Assembly (NCBI RefSeq): GCF_003182355.1
Contig: NZ_QGTW01000022.1
Coordinates: 1 to 64,000, forward strand
Length of the DNA: 64,000 nucleotides
Source: Cytobacillus oceanisediminis
GTDB taxonomy: Bacteria; Bacillota; Bacilli; Bacillales; Cytobacillaceae
Direction: 5' to 3'
Under the pieces are notes generated by a model. The model had not been told where the DNA came from. It made no database searches and saw only the letters and a program-made list of their open reading frames with translations. The position numbers and the translations under genes are program-made. Below, piece by piece: positions 17,355-25,845 of the stretch (its first letter is position 1; each line of letters starts with the position of its first letter).

Positions 17355-18422
17355 ATGGAAAAATTACTAGAAGTCAAAAATTTAGAAGTCTCATTCCAAA
17401 CCTATGGAGGTACAGTAAAAGCAGTCCGTGGTGTCAGCTTTGACCTTCATAAGGGAGAGACGCTTGCCATCGTTGGTGAATCAGGTTCAGGCAAAAGTGT
17501 TACTTCCCAGTCAATTATGAAGTTAATACCTATGCCACCAGGCCAAATTTCCGGCGGCCAGATTTTATTAAATGGTGACGATATAGTACCAAAAACCGAA
17601 AAACAAATGGAAAAAATACGTGGTAAAGAAATCAGTATGATATTCCAGGATCCTATGACATCTCTGAACCCGACGATGAAAATAGGGAACCAGATAACAG
17701 AAGGCTTAATAAAGCACCAAAATATGTCTAAGCAGGATGCCAGGAATAGAGCAATTGAACTTCTTCGCCTAGTTGGTATTCCGATGCCTGAAAAAAGGGT
17801 AAACCAATATCCTCATGAATTCTCAGGCGGTATGAGACAGCGTGCCATGATTGCGATCGCTCTTGCAGCTAATCCAAAGCTTTTAATCGCCGATGAACCA
17901 ACAACTGCGCTTGATGTTACAATCCAGGCACAAATTCTTGAACTGATGAAGGATCTTCAAAGCAAAATGGATACTTCCATCATTTTTATTACCCATGACC
18001 TTGGGGTCGTAGCCAATGTCGCAGATCGGGTTGCTGTAATGTACGCTGGACAAATTGTTGAGATGGGTACAGTAGATGAAATATTCTATGACCCGCGCCA
18101 CCCATATACATGGGGCCTGCTAGCTTCCATGCCGAGTGTGGATAGTGATGATTCAGCTGAGTTGGCTGCCATTCCTGGTACTCCTCCGGATTTAACAAAT
18201 CCTCCAAAAGGAGACGCGTTTGCTGCAAGAAATAGCTATGCACTTGCAATTGATTTTGAAGAAGAGCCGCCAATGTTCCAAATATCTGAAACTCATTTTG
18301 CAAAAACATGGCTTCTTCATCCGGATGCTCCTAAAGTTGAGCCGCCTGAAGCTGTAAAGAAACGTATGCGCCAATTATCCTCCACATTTGAAAAGCCAAT
18401 ATTAGTGAAGGAGGGTAAATAA
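17355..18422 (+). CDS. oppD: Oligopeptide ABC transporter ATP-binding protein OppD
   Basis: ATPase subunit of Opp, 355 aa, with Walker A GESGSGKS, signature FSGGMRQR, Walker B LLIADEPTTALD and ITHDLGVV. It has the long C-terminal extension of OppD proteins. Unlike AppD, the position matching the GCKFAARCP cysteine motif reads KGDAFAARNS, and no cysteine cluster remains. RBS AAAGGAGTGAG. The oppF start follows 2 nt after the stop. Confidence 0.92.
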   Translation: MEKLLEVKNLEVSFQTYGGTVKAVRGVSFDLHKGETLAIVGESGSGKSVTSQSIMKLIPMPPGQISGGQILLNGDDIVPKTEKQMEKIRGKEISMIFQDPMTSLNPTMKIGNQITEGLIKHQNMSKQDARNRAIELLRLVGIPMPEKRVNQYPHEFSGGMRQRAMIAIALAANPKLLIADEPTTALDVTIQAQILELMKDLQSKMDTSIIFITHDLGVVANVADRVAVMYAGQIVEMGTVDEIFYDPRHPYTWGLLASMPSVDSDDSAELAAIPGTPPDLTNPPKGDAFAARNSYALAIDFEEEPPMFQISETHFAKTWLLHPDAPKVEPPEAVKKRMRQLSSTFEKPILVKEGK

Positions 18423-18424
18423 TC

Positions 18425-19360
18425 ATGGCAGAAAAATTGCTTGAAATTAAAAACTTGAAACAACACTTTAATGTTGGACGCCCAAATATGGTAAAAGCAG
18501 TTGATGGTATTACTTTTGATATTTTCAGAGGTGAAACTCTTGGCCTTGTAGGCGAATCAGGCTGCGGAAAATCAACAACTGGACGTACTATCATCAGATT
18601 ATATGATGCAACAGATGGCCAGGTTCTTTTTGAAGGTGAAGATGTACATGGCAAAAAATCTGCAAAAGAACTAAAAAAGTTTAACCGCAAAATGCAAATG
18701 ATCTTCCAGGATCCTTACGCATCTTTAAACCCTCGTATGACGGTTGCTGACATCATTGCTGAAGGCATTGATATTCATGGTCTGGCTAAAGATAAGAAAG
18801 GACGCATGGAGAGAGTCTATGAGCTCTTAGAAACGGTTGGTCTAAACAAAGAGCACGCTAACCGTTACCCTCATGAGTTCTCAGGCGGCCAAAGACAGCG
18901 TATCGGCATTGCACGTGCACTAGCTGTTGATCCAGATTTTATCATTGCTGATGAACCAATCTCTGCCTTGGATGTTTCTATCCAGGCCCAGGTAGTAAAC
19001 TTGATGAAGAAGCTTCAGCGAGAAAAAGGGTTAACTTACTTGTTTATCGCACATGATTTGTCAATGGTTAAGTATATCAGTGACAGAATTGGGGTTATGT
19101 ACTTTGGTAAGCTGGTAGAATTAGCACCAGCAGATGATCTGTATAATAATCCAATGCACCCATATACTCAATCACTATTATCAGCGATTCCGCTGCCGGA
19201 TCCTGAAACGGAACGGACACGCAGAAGAACATCCTATGACCCTTCTGTACACAATTATACTGAAGGTGAACAGCTGGAAATGCGTGAAATTACACCAGGA
19301 CATTTTGTTTATTGCTCTGAAAAAGAGTACCAGCAATTAAAAGCTCAATATGCTAAATAA
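18425..19360 (+). CDS. oppF: Oligopeptide ABC transporter ATP-binding protein OppF
   Basis: Second ATPase of Opp, 311 aa, with Walker A GESGCGKS, QDPYASLNP, signature FSGGQRQRIG, Walker B FIIADEPISALD and IAHDLSMV. The C-terminus ends soon after HFVYCSEKEYQQL, without the multi-cysteine motif that AppF has. RBS AAGGAGGGTAAATA precedes the ATG. Last gene of the operon, closed by a strong terminator. Confidence 0.92.
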   Translation: MAEKLLEIKNLKQHFNVGRPNMVKAVDGITFDIFRGETLGLVGESGCGKSTTGRTIIRLYDATDGQVLFEGEDVHGKKSAKELKKFNRKMQMIFQDPYASLNPRMTVADIIAEGIDIHGLAKDKKGRMERVYELLETVGLNKEHANRYPHEFSGGQRQRIGIARALAVDPDFIIADEPISALDVSIQAQVVNLMKKLQREKGLTYLFIAHDLSMVKYISDRIGVMYFGKLVELAPADDLYNNPMHPYTQSLLSAIPLPDPETERTRRRTSYDPSVHNYTEGEQLEMREITPGHFVYCSEKEYQQLKAQYAK

Positions 19361-19362
19361 CG

Positions 19363-19392
19363 AAAAACGATCTCATATCGAGATCGTTTTTT
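19363..19392 (+). terminator. Terminator of oppABCDF
   Basis: AAAAACGATCTC, short loop, GAGATCGTTTTTT. Confidence 0.9.
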
Positions 19393-19781
19393 ACATCCTG
19401 GTAAAGTTATAATTGATAAACTTAATGCTAAATCCTTTTAATGATAAAAAGGATTTACCAAGATGTAAAAATGATCTGCAAACATTAGAGAGTTATTGAT
19501 TACTTTAACACTTTTATTCGTTAATGTAATTTACTTTAGTATATAATACAACATTTTTAACAGTATTACTATTAGAATTTTCGATTAATTATATTTTTCC
19601 GTCAAATTGTTTAATTAAAGTATTTATTTTTTTTGATAAAAAAGGTTTAAAGATTAAGAGGAAAAGATACATATAAGAAAGAGGGTACAAGTTTTTAAGA
19701 TTCATCATAGATTAGGTTTTGAAATATCTTTATAATGAAAGTAACGTTAAGGACGTCTGCATGGAAGAGGGGGCATAACAT
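19393..19781. other. 389-bp AT-rich intergenic region
   Basis: It contains a perfect 11-bp hairpin (TAAATCCTTTT at 19429-19439 with AAAAGGATTTA at 19447-19457) not followed by a T-run, and a TATAAT at 19542-19547 that may be the -10 of the next gene, although no good -35 is seen. B. subtilis has yjbB in this interval; nothing resembling it is present. Confidence 0.4.
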
Positions 19782-20987
19782 TTGAAAAAGGCAAAAAAGA
19801 TAGCTGCTACCTTGTTGGTTATGACAGGTATTTCATTTTCGGCAGGAAATGGTGAAGCAAAAGAACAAGAAACTTTTGAAATAGGGAAACAGCCTCAGAG
19901 AGAGCATATTTCACTTATGAAGGAACTGCCTAAAGAGATTAGCCGTTTTCAATTTGATTCCGGCTATGCCTTTCAGTATCCAGATGCTGTAAGAGGTGTT
20001 TATGTAACAGGGCATTCAGCTGGAGGAGAAAGGTTTAATAAGCTTGCCAATTTAATGGATGAAACGGAATTAAATGCTATGGTAATAGATATAAAGGATG
20101 ATTGGGGCAATCTTACTTTTATCCCTGATAAAAACTCTCCATACAGTGACATAGGGAAGTCTTACATAAAAGATACGGAGAAGATCATGAAAACGATGGA
20201 AGAAAAGCAAATTTACCCGATTGCTAGGGTGGTTGTTTTTAAAGATTCTGTGCTTGCCAATAAGAAGCCGGAGTTGACATTTAAAGAAGGAAATAAGGTA
20301 TGGAAAAATGGCAGAGGGGAGTCGTTTGTCAATCCATTCTTAAAAGAGGTCTGGGACTATAATGTAGGAATAGCTATCGAAGCTGCTAAAATGGGTTTTC
20401 AGGAAATCCAGTTTGACTACGTCCGTTTCCCGGAAGGATTTGAACATAGGGATACATCCTTGACCTATGGTATGGGGGAATATAAAGATTTAGAAATGGA
20501 AAATGTTCAGAAACGGGTTAAGGCTGTTACGGATTTTGTCGCCTATGCAAAGGATCAATTGGAACCATATGGAGTCAAGGTGTCTGTTGATATCTTTGGC
20601 TATACGGCAACCTTGCCGGAAGCTCCGGGCATTGGGCAAAATTTCTCAAAGATCTCAGAACACGTAGATGTAATTTCCTCCATGATTTATCCAAGCCATT
20701 GGACATCTTACTTTGGAATTGCAAAACCTGACCTGGAACCTTATAAACTGGTTGCAGAATATGCAAAGCTTGAGAAAAAGAAGCTGGGTGAGCTGGAAAA
20801 CCCGCCTGTATCCAGGCCATGGCTTCAGGATTTTACAGCCTCTTACTTGGGTGCAGGAAACTACAAGAATTACGGAAAGGCCGAAGTCGAAGCCCAGATT
20901 AAGGCTTTAAACGAACAAGGGATAAATGAATTCTTGTTATGGAATGCAGGTAATACGTATACGCAAAACGTTGATTATACGCCATAG
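19782..20987 (+). CDS. Putative secreted glycoside hydrolase (DUF4015 type)
   Basis: 401 aa with an N-terminal signal peptide (KKAKKIAATLLVMTGISFSA) and a TIM-barrel-like body of the DUF4015 / hypothetical glycosyl hydrolase 13 family: VRGVYVTGHSAGG, MVIDIKDDWGN, IARVVVFKD, FQEIQFDYVRFPEG, VSVDIFGYTA and FLLWNAGNTYT. The conserved Asp in QFDYVRFPE is a candidate catalytic residue. The start is a TTG with RBS GAGGGGG. It is a single-gene unit with its own terminator. Probably exported and acting on an extracellular or cell-wall polysaccharide; the substrate is unknown. Confidence 0.85.
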   Translation: MKKAKKIAATLLVMTGISFSAGNGEAKEQETFEIGKQPQREHISLMKELPKEISRFQFDSGYAFQYPDAVRGVYVTGHSAGGERFNKLANLMDETELNAMVIDIKDDWGNLTFIPDKNSPYSDIGKSYIKDTEKIMKTMEEKQIYPIARVVVFKDSVLANKKPELTFKEGNKVWKNGRGESFVNPFLKEVWDYNVGIAIEAAKMGFQEIQFDYVRFPEGFEHRDTSLTYGMGEYKDLEMENVQKRVKAVTDFVAYAKDQLEPYGVKVSVDIFGYTATLPEAPGIGQNFSKISEHVDVISSMIYPSHWTSYFGIAKPDLEPYKLVAEYAKLEKKKLGELENPPVSRPWLQDFTASYLGAGNYKNYGKAEVEAQIKALNEQGINEFLLWNAGNTYTQNVDYTP

Positions 20988-20989
20988 AC

Positions 20990-21021
20990 AAAAAGAGGCT
21001 GAAGTTATCAGCCTCTTTTTC
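20990..21021 (+). terminator. Terminator after the glycoside hydrolase gene
   Basis: AAAAGAGGCTGA, short loop, TCAGCCTCTTTTT. Confidence 0.9.
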
Positions 21022-21150
21022 TATATACAGTATGAACATTAAATAAGATAAAGCCCTGGCACATGTACCTAAGAGTAAAATGCTTTCTGTTTTCTTTTTG
21101 TTTGACACCAATTTTGTATGCGGTATCATAGTATATGGGCATATCGGAAT

Positions 21151-21336
21151 TTACTTTTTATTTCCGCCTACGCTTTTCCATCCAGTCTGTACTCTTGCAG
21201 ATTGATCCACGAATTGGGATTTATTTTTACCGCCAAAAAACCTTTCTCCAATACCATTAGTTAGTACACCTAATAAGGCAGTAAATCCAATTATAAGCAA
21301 AGCAACAATTGTTAAATCTGTTATGTAACCAACCAT
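21151..21336 (-). CDS. Small membrane protein, 61 aa
   Basis: One N-terminal hydrophobic helix (residues 5-26, TDLTIVALLIIGFTALLGVL), then a basic tail with FFGGKNKSQFVDQSARVQTGW. The minus-strand ATG has an excellent ribosome binding site (GATGGAGGTTTATC). I do not recognise the family. A single-pass membrane or envelope peptide is inferred from the profile only. Confidence 0.7.
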   Translation of the reverse strand: MVGYITDLTIVALLIIGFTALLGVLTNGIGERFFGGKNKSQFVDQSARVQTGWKSVGGNKK

Positions 21337-21606
21337 GATAAACCTCCATCTTTCTTTTCACAGTTTCCTGTGATTAATATGAAACATCCCCTATCCTTAT
21401 TTTATTCGAAATTTTCATGTATTAAAAGGGGAAATTCCACAAATACTTAATCTTGCAGGATATACCGTTTTTCAGGAAAAAGTATCAGCTTATTTATTTT
21501 CTTTCGCGCACACCATTATGGAAAGGAAAGCTGGGAGCTTATCATGCTGGAATAAATATTTGCGCCACCAAATCTAAGGTTTGGGAAGCAGAAAAGGAGC
21601 AGATCC

Positions 21607-22182
21607 ATGCATTGGTATGAAAAATTGAATCAGTATTTCCCTATTGAGGAAATGAAATCGAAAGATCATATGGAAACCCTTTTAAAGGAACGATCAGACA
21701 TTTATCATAAGGATGAAGGGCCTCACCATGTCCTTATGTATGTAGAGCTAGAGAATTTTGTATTTATTGATTATTTATTTGTATCAACGGAATCCCGTGG
21801 CCAAGGGCTGGGCCATAAATTGCTTGAGAAGCTAAAAGCAAAGGGGAAGCCTATTATTTTAGAAGTTGAGCCAGTTGATTATGAAGATACCGATACCGAA
21901 AAACGTTTGCGTTTTTATAAAAGGGAAGGATTTGAGCATGCCCAATCAATTGGTTACAGCCGGAGATCTCTTGCCACTAATGAAATTAATACAATGGAAA
22001 TTCTTTACTGGTCCCCGGGGAATGAAAGTGAAGAAATGATTTATGAAGCAATGAAAAAAACATATGAAATGATTCACACCTACAGGGACACACACTTTTA
22101 TGGCCAATCTTATCAACCGGTTGATGAAGTTCTAACTTTTGAAGAAGATAAAAACGGCCAGAATGTTTTGGAGGATGTATAA
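21607..22182 (+). CDS. yjbC: YjbC, GNAT-family acetyltransferase
   Basis: 191 aa. The GNAT acetyl-CoA loop is visible as FVSTESRGQGLGHKLLEKL, with the usual strand and helix pattern around it (DYLFVST, FYKREGFEHA). Length and location immediately upstream of spx match B. subtilis YjbC, which is co-transcribed with spx and belongs to cell-envelope-stress regulons there. RBS AAAAGGAGCAGATCC. A hairpin with a T-rich tail follows the gene, so readthrough into spx may be partial. Acceptor substrate unknown. Confidence 0.88.
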   Translation: MHWYEKLNQYFPIEEMKSKDHMETLLKERSDIYHKDEGPHHVLMYVELENFVFIDYLFVSTESRGQGLGHKLLEKLKAKGKPIILEVEPVDYEDTDTEKRLRFYKREGFEHAQSIGYSRRSLATNEINTMEILYWSPGNESEEMIYEAMKKTYEMIHTYRDTHFYGQSYQPVDEVLTFEEDKNGQNVLEDV

Positions 22183-22213
22183 GTAACACAATAAAAACAG
22201 ATTATCACCAATG

Positions 22214-22257
22214 GAAAAACACAGCCACTTATGGAAATGGCTGTGTTTTCATTTTCA
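22214..22257 (+). terminator. Terminator after yjbC
   Basis: AAAACACAGCCA, loop, TGGCTGTGTTTTCATTTT. Confidence 0.8.
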
Positions 22258-22423
22258 TAAATTAATTGAGAATAAAAAATATGAATTTTAGGTTTAATCA
22301 ACAGAAACATGGGTATTTAAAAAGGGATTAGAAAAAATATTTATTATATTTCTACATAATTTCCCTTAAAACAGTAAGTTGTTGTCTTCTTTAAGAATAA
22401 AAAAGGAAAATTAATTAAAAAAA

Positions 22424-22449
22424 TGAAACTTTTTGCTTGCTGGTTCGTC
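22424..22449 (+). promoter_or_regulatory. ECF-sigma (SigM-type) promoter upstream of spx
   Basis: TGAAAC at 22424-22429, exactly 16 nt, then CGTC at 22446-22449: the consensus of B. subtilis SigM/SigX/SigW promoters. B. subtilis spx is known to have a SigM-dependent promoter. The rest of the 420-bp gap is AT-rich; a TATAAT at 22549-22554 may serve a housekeeping promoter. Confidence 0.65.
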
Positions 22450-22681
22450 TTATATAGTAGATTTGTTTCTCAAACAGGTTTGTTTAATTTATGTATAAGA
22501 CTTTTATCATATTTATAAAAAGTTATACCAAATGGATCTTGTTTGGTGTATAATAAATAATATAAATTACTTGATTAAAGTTATTTTAATTTAGGCCGCT
22601 CTAAATATATGTAATTAAACAAATATTAATCTAAATAATGGAATTATATATGTCTAAATTTAAGGAGTGTGAATTTGTAAA

Positions 22682-23077
22682 ATGGTCACATTATACACTT
22701 CACCAAGTTGTACATCTTGCAGAAAAGCGAAATCATGGCTGGAAGAACATGAAATTGGCTATAAAGAAAGAAATATCTTTTCAGAGCCGCTGTCCATTGA
22801 GGAGATTAAAGAAATTCTTCGAATGACAGAAGATGGGACAGATGAAATTATTTCTACTCGCTCCAAGACATTCCAAAAGCTTGATGTTAACCTTGAAACA
22901 ATGCCCTTACAAGATTTGTTCGAGCTGATTAAAGAAAACCCTGGTCTTCTTCGCCGTCCAATCATTATTGACGAAAAACGTCTGCAGGTTGGATATAATG
23001 AAGATGAAATCAGACGTTTCCTACCAAGAAAGGTTCGTACTTACCAGCTGCGTGAAGCACAGCGCATGGTTAACTAA
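22682..23077 (+). CDS. spx: Transcriptional regulator Spx
   Basis: ArsC-like regulator that binds the RNA polymerase alpha subunit C-terminal domain and redirects transcription under disulfide stress. 131 aa, nearly identical in length to B. subtilis Spx, with the redox switch C10-T-S-C13, the RPII segment and the C-terminal tail that ClpXP recognises. The start MVTLYTSPSC is conserved, although AAGGAG lies rather far (about 14 nt) upstream. Spx level is controlled by ClpXP with the adaptor SpxH, encoded at 28254 in this window. MecA, encoded next door, acts with ClpC in the same proteolytic network. Confidence 0.97.
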   Translation: MVTLYTSPSCTSCRKAKSWLEEHEIGYKERNIFSEPLSIEEIKEILRMTEDGTDEIISTRSKTFQKLDVNLETMPLQDLFELIKENPGLLRRPIIIDEKRLQVGYNEDEIRRFLPRKVRTYQLREAQRMVN

Positions 23078-23087
23078 TATTACAATC

Positions 23088-23124
23088 AGGCCTTCTTTCT
23101 GCTTGCAGAAGAGGGTCTTTTTTA
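23088..23124 (+). terminator. Terminator after spx
   Basis: A hairpin around CTTCTTTCTGC/GCAGAAGAGGG with one mismatch is followed by TCTTTTTTATT. Confidence 0.75.
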
Positions 23125-23173
23125 TTATCATTGTGAAAAAAACAAGGAAAATGGATACAATAATAGAATAAAT

Positions 23174-23267
23174 AAAAAACCGCATATGCCATTTCGTTAT
23201 TGGAATTTATACAATGCTAAAGGTGCAATAATTAAGGCCGGTTATAATAGGCATATAACGGTTTTTT
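23174..23267 (+). promoter_or_regulatory. Attenuator-like leader before mecA
   Basis: A terminator hairpin CCGgTTATA/TATAACGG followed by six Ts lies at 23238-23267. Its right side can instead pair with an upstream segment (AAAAAACCGCATATGCC, 23174-23190), which gives two alternative folds. A TACAAT near 23156 could be the -10 of a transcript that starts just ahead. It could be a leader attenuator of mecA or a small RNA. Confidence 0.4.
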
Positions 23268-23453
23268 CAAAGATATGACTTTTTAATTCCCTTTATTCTT
23301 ATTTTGTCATAAAATAAAAGTACAAGGTACAAAATACACTTTACCTTCTTTTAAATGGGGATTAACCAATTGATTTACGGGTAAATGAATAACACACATG
23401 ACTGCTGGGGGTATTTAGTCCCTTCAATCATAGCCAGAAGGGAGAGTTGCTGC

Positions 23454-24119
23454 ATGGAAATCGAACGTATTAATGATCATACAGTTAAATTTTATATTTC
23501 TTATCTTGATATAGAAGAAAGAGGCTTTGACCGTGAAGAGATTTGGTACAATCGTGAACGGAGTGAAGAGCTCTTTTGGGAAATGATGGATGAGGTCCAT
23601 CAGGAGGAAGAATTTCTTGTGGAGGGGCCGCTGTGGATACAGGTTCAGGCTTTGGATAAAGGCTTGGAGGTATTGGTTACTAAGGCTCAGCTTTCCAAGG
23701 ACGGGCAAAAATTTGAACTTCCTGTTCCTGATGAAAAAGTGAAAGACTTGCCTGTTGATGAACATATAGAGGATATGCTTGATCATCACTTCCGCAAATC
23801 AGATGATGATGGTGATGATGGATATGAGGGAGATCTTGAATTTCTTTTAACTTTTAAAGATTTTGAAGATATTATATCCTTATCAAAACGCACCAACCTT
23901 GATACTATTAACACCAAGTTATATTCCTTTCAAGGGAAATACTATTTATTTGCCGAGTTTCCGGAAGATCTTTTTGAAGAAGATGATATAGATAACATGC
24001 TAAGCATTCTTCTGGAGTATGGGCAAGAAACAAGCACTACGATTCACCGTATTATGGAATACGGTAAATTAATTATAAAAGAAAATGTCTTCGAAAATTT
24101 AAGAAAACATTTTAAATAA
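23454..24119 (+). CDS. mecA: Adaptor protein MecA
   Basis: Adaptor that delivers ComK and other substrates to the ClpCP protease and helps assemble the ClpC hexamer. 221 aa from the ATG at 23454; the reading frame extends further up, but MEIERINDHTVKFYISYLD is the conserved MecA start and has GGGAGAG before it. The N-terminal substrate-binding domain, an acidic linker rich in D (DDDGDDGYEGD) and the C-terminal ClpC-binding domain (TINTKLYSFQGKYYLFAEFP) are all visible. Single-gene unit with its own terminator, next to coiA as in B. subtilis. Confidence 0.95.
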   Translation: MEIERINDHTVKFYISYLDIEERGFDREEIWYNRERSEELFWEMMDEVHQEEEFLVEGPLWIQVQALDKGLEVLVTKAQLSKDGQKFELPVPDEKVKDLPVDEHIEDMLDHHFRKSDDDGDDGYEGDLEFLLTFKDFEDIISLSKRTNLDTINTKLYSFQGKYYLFAEFPEDLFEEDDIDNMLSILLEYGQETSTTIHRIMEYGKLIIKENVFENLRKHFK

Positions 24120-24121
24120 TT

Positions 24122-24154
24122 AAAACCGATTTCATTTCTGAAATCGGTTTTTTT
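24122..24154 (+). terminator. Terminator after mecA
   Basis: AAAACCGATTTCA, loop, TGAAATCGGTTTTTTT. Confidence 0.92.
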
Positions 24155-24194
24155 ATTTTGGCTATGTTAAAGCTTATTGTGGATTTTGGCACTT

Positions 24195-24382
24195 TGTTGA
24201 TTGGATCTGAGGTGGCTGGATCCTCGGAAGAGCATTCGAAATTCCTTCGTGCGGAGTTTTTTTGAGGAAGTTTATTCAATGTCCTGCGAGAGTTCGGTTA
24301 AAGGGAGATCCCGCAGGTTTAATGCTTGAGGAGGCTCCCGAACCACCTGCAATCCGCTGAACGCTTGGAGCGGAAAACAAAA
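24195..24382. repeat. Degenerate Bacillaceae intergenic repeat
   Basis: The segment has the hallmarks of the common Bacillaceae intergenic repeat: an opening TTGATTGGA, an internal GAGATCCCGCAGG, then GAGGAGGCTCCCG, and a closing TGGAGCGGAAAACAA. It is GC-rich compared with its surroundings and has diverged. It fills the mecA-coiA gap. Assignment is from memory of the motif order. Confidence 0.55.
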
Positions 24383-24489
24383 GTAAGGTTAACAGAGCTT
24401 TTATTTAAAAATGTGTATTTTTTTTCAGGGTTGAGAGGATTTTGGGAACAGTATGGAGAATAGCACTTGTTAGGAAAGGAGCTGATTAT

Positions 24490-25704
24490 TTGTTAATTGC
24501 TAACACAAAGGGAGGAGAACGAGTAAATTTATTTGAAAAGCATAACCTCCTCACTTTAAAAGAATTTAGAAAACAGAACGTCTTTTTTTGCCCTGAATGC
24601 AGCGAAGAGGTTGTCCTGAAAATTGGATCGAAGCGTATTCCGCATTTTAGCCACAAAAAGGGGTCGGAATGTCCAGAAAGCTATGAAAGGGAATCGGAAT
24701 ATCATATTAACGGCAAACTTCTCTTATATTCCTGGCTAAAAGAAAAAGGGCTTGATCCGGTTCTTGAACCTTACTACTCGGACATATCCCAAAGGCCTGA
24801 CATTGGCGTCAATTACGAAGGAGAAGACTATGCTATTGAATATCAGTGTTCAGTCATTTCTGAGGCCTTATTTATAAAACGTTCAGAGGCGTATATTCAG
24901 TCAGGCATCATTCCCATATGGATACTGGCTGGCAAAAATTTAAGGCGCATAGGAAAAAATAAAATATCTTTATCTGGTTTCCAGTATTTATTTCTTCACA
25001 AAACTGCTTTAGGCAATTGGGTGATTCCTTTCTTTTGCCCCATCACTAAGTCCTTCATCAATACTCATCAGATCGTTCCATTTACAGTAAGAAATTCTTT
25101 TTCAAATTTTGATATTATTCCATTGAGTCATGCTAGCTTGAAAATTTTATTTGATCCACCGCATCTTCCCGGCAATCTAAGCCATTATGAGTGGCAAAGG
25201 GAGATAAGACAAACCAAAAATTTTCTTTCGCAAACCCGCGGGTCTTTCCACAATAAATTTCTGCAAGAGTTATATTCTCATTCACTTATACCCTCTCTAC
25301 TCCCTCCCGAGATTGGCCTTCCGGTATTTCACGCTCCTTATATCGAAACATCCCCAATACAGTGGCAAGGTTATTTATTTATGGATGTACTTTTGAAGGA
25401 TGATGTGTTTTCGTTTGAAAAAATGATTTCTTGCTTTCAGAAAAGGGTATGGAAAAGTGATATTAAAATTAGAAAGCTTCCTCTTGTTCACAGTGGAGAG
25501 GCTGTTTATGCTGTGAAAGAATATATAGAGTTGCTTGTTAACCTGAAGGTACTTGAAAGAGCAGGAAAGGGTCTATATAGAAAAAGAGCTCCTTTTTCAG
25601 CATCTGAAAATCAGACCTCGCTGCTTCAATGGGAAGAGGACTTTTACCGGGAAAAAGGTATTATTATTGTTGACAGTACAAAGCAATCTATTTTTGTTAA
25701 ATAA
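24490..25704 (+). CDS. coiA: Competence protein CoiA
   Basis: CoiA promotes recombination of imported DNA during natural transformation. 404 aa from a TTG at 24490, preceded by AAAGGAGCTGATTAT; an upstream GTG-type opening of the frame has no such site. The N-terminal zinc-finger-like module C-P-E-C...PHFSH...C is visible at residues 30-65, followed by the nuclease-like core (DIGVNYEGEDYAIEYQCS; candidate metal ligands D, E and the Q-containing strand). The C-terminal half is less conserved. It lies between mecA and pepF, as in B. subtilis. Confidence 0.88.
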   Translation: MLIANTKGGERVNLFEKHNLLTLKEFRKQNVFFCPECSEEVVLKIGSKRIPHFSHKKGSECPESYERESEYHINGKLLLYSWLKEKGLDPVLEPYYSDISQRPDIGVNYEGEDYAIEYQCSVISEALFIKRSEAYIQSGIIPIWILAGKNLRRIGKNKISLSGFQYLFLHKTALGNWVIPFFCPITKSFINTHQIVPFTVRNSFSNFDIIPLSHASLKILFDPPHLPGNLSHYEWQREIRQTKNFLSQTRGSFHNKFLQELYSHSLIPSLLPPEIGLPVFHAPYIETSPIQWQGYLFMDVLLKDDVFSFEKMISCFQKRVWKSDIKIRKLPLVHSGEAVYAVKEYIELLVNLKVLERAGKGLYRKRAPFSASENQTSLLQWEEDFYREKGIIIVDSTKQSIFVK

Positions 25705-25845
25705 GAATTAATGAAAATGCCTTATTTAACATAAAATAATTGAGGATTGCGCAATAACTATCATAAAAGAAGGATTTTTTCGCTGGAAAGAGAAGATACA
25801 GTAATGATGATTTAGAAAATGGGACCTTTGAATGGAGGATGAAGA

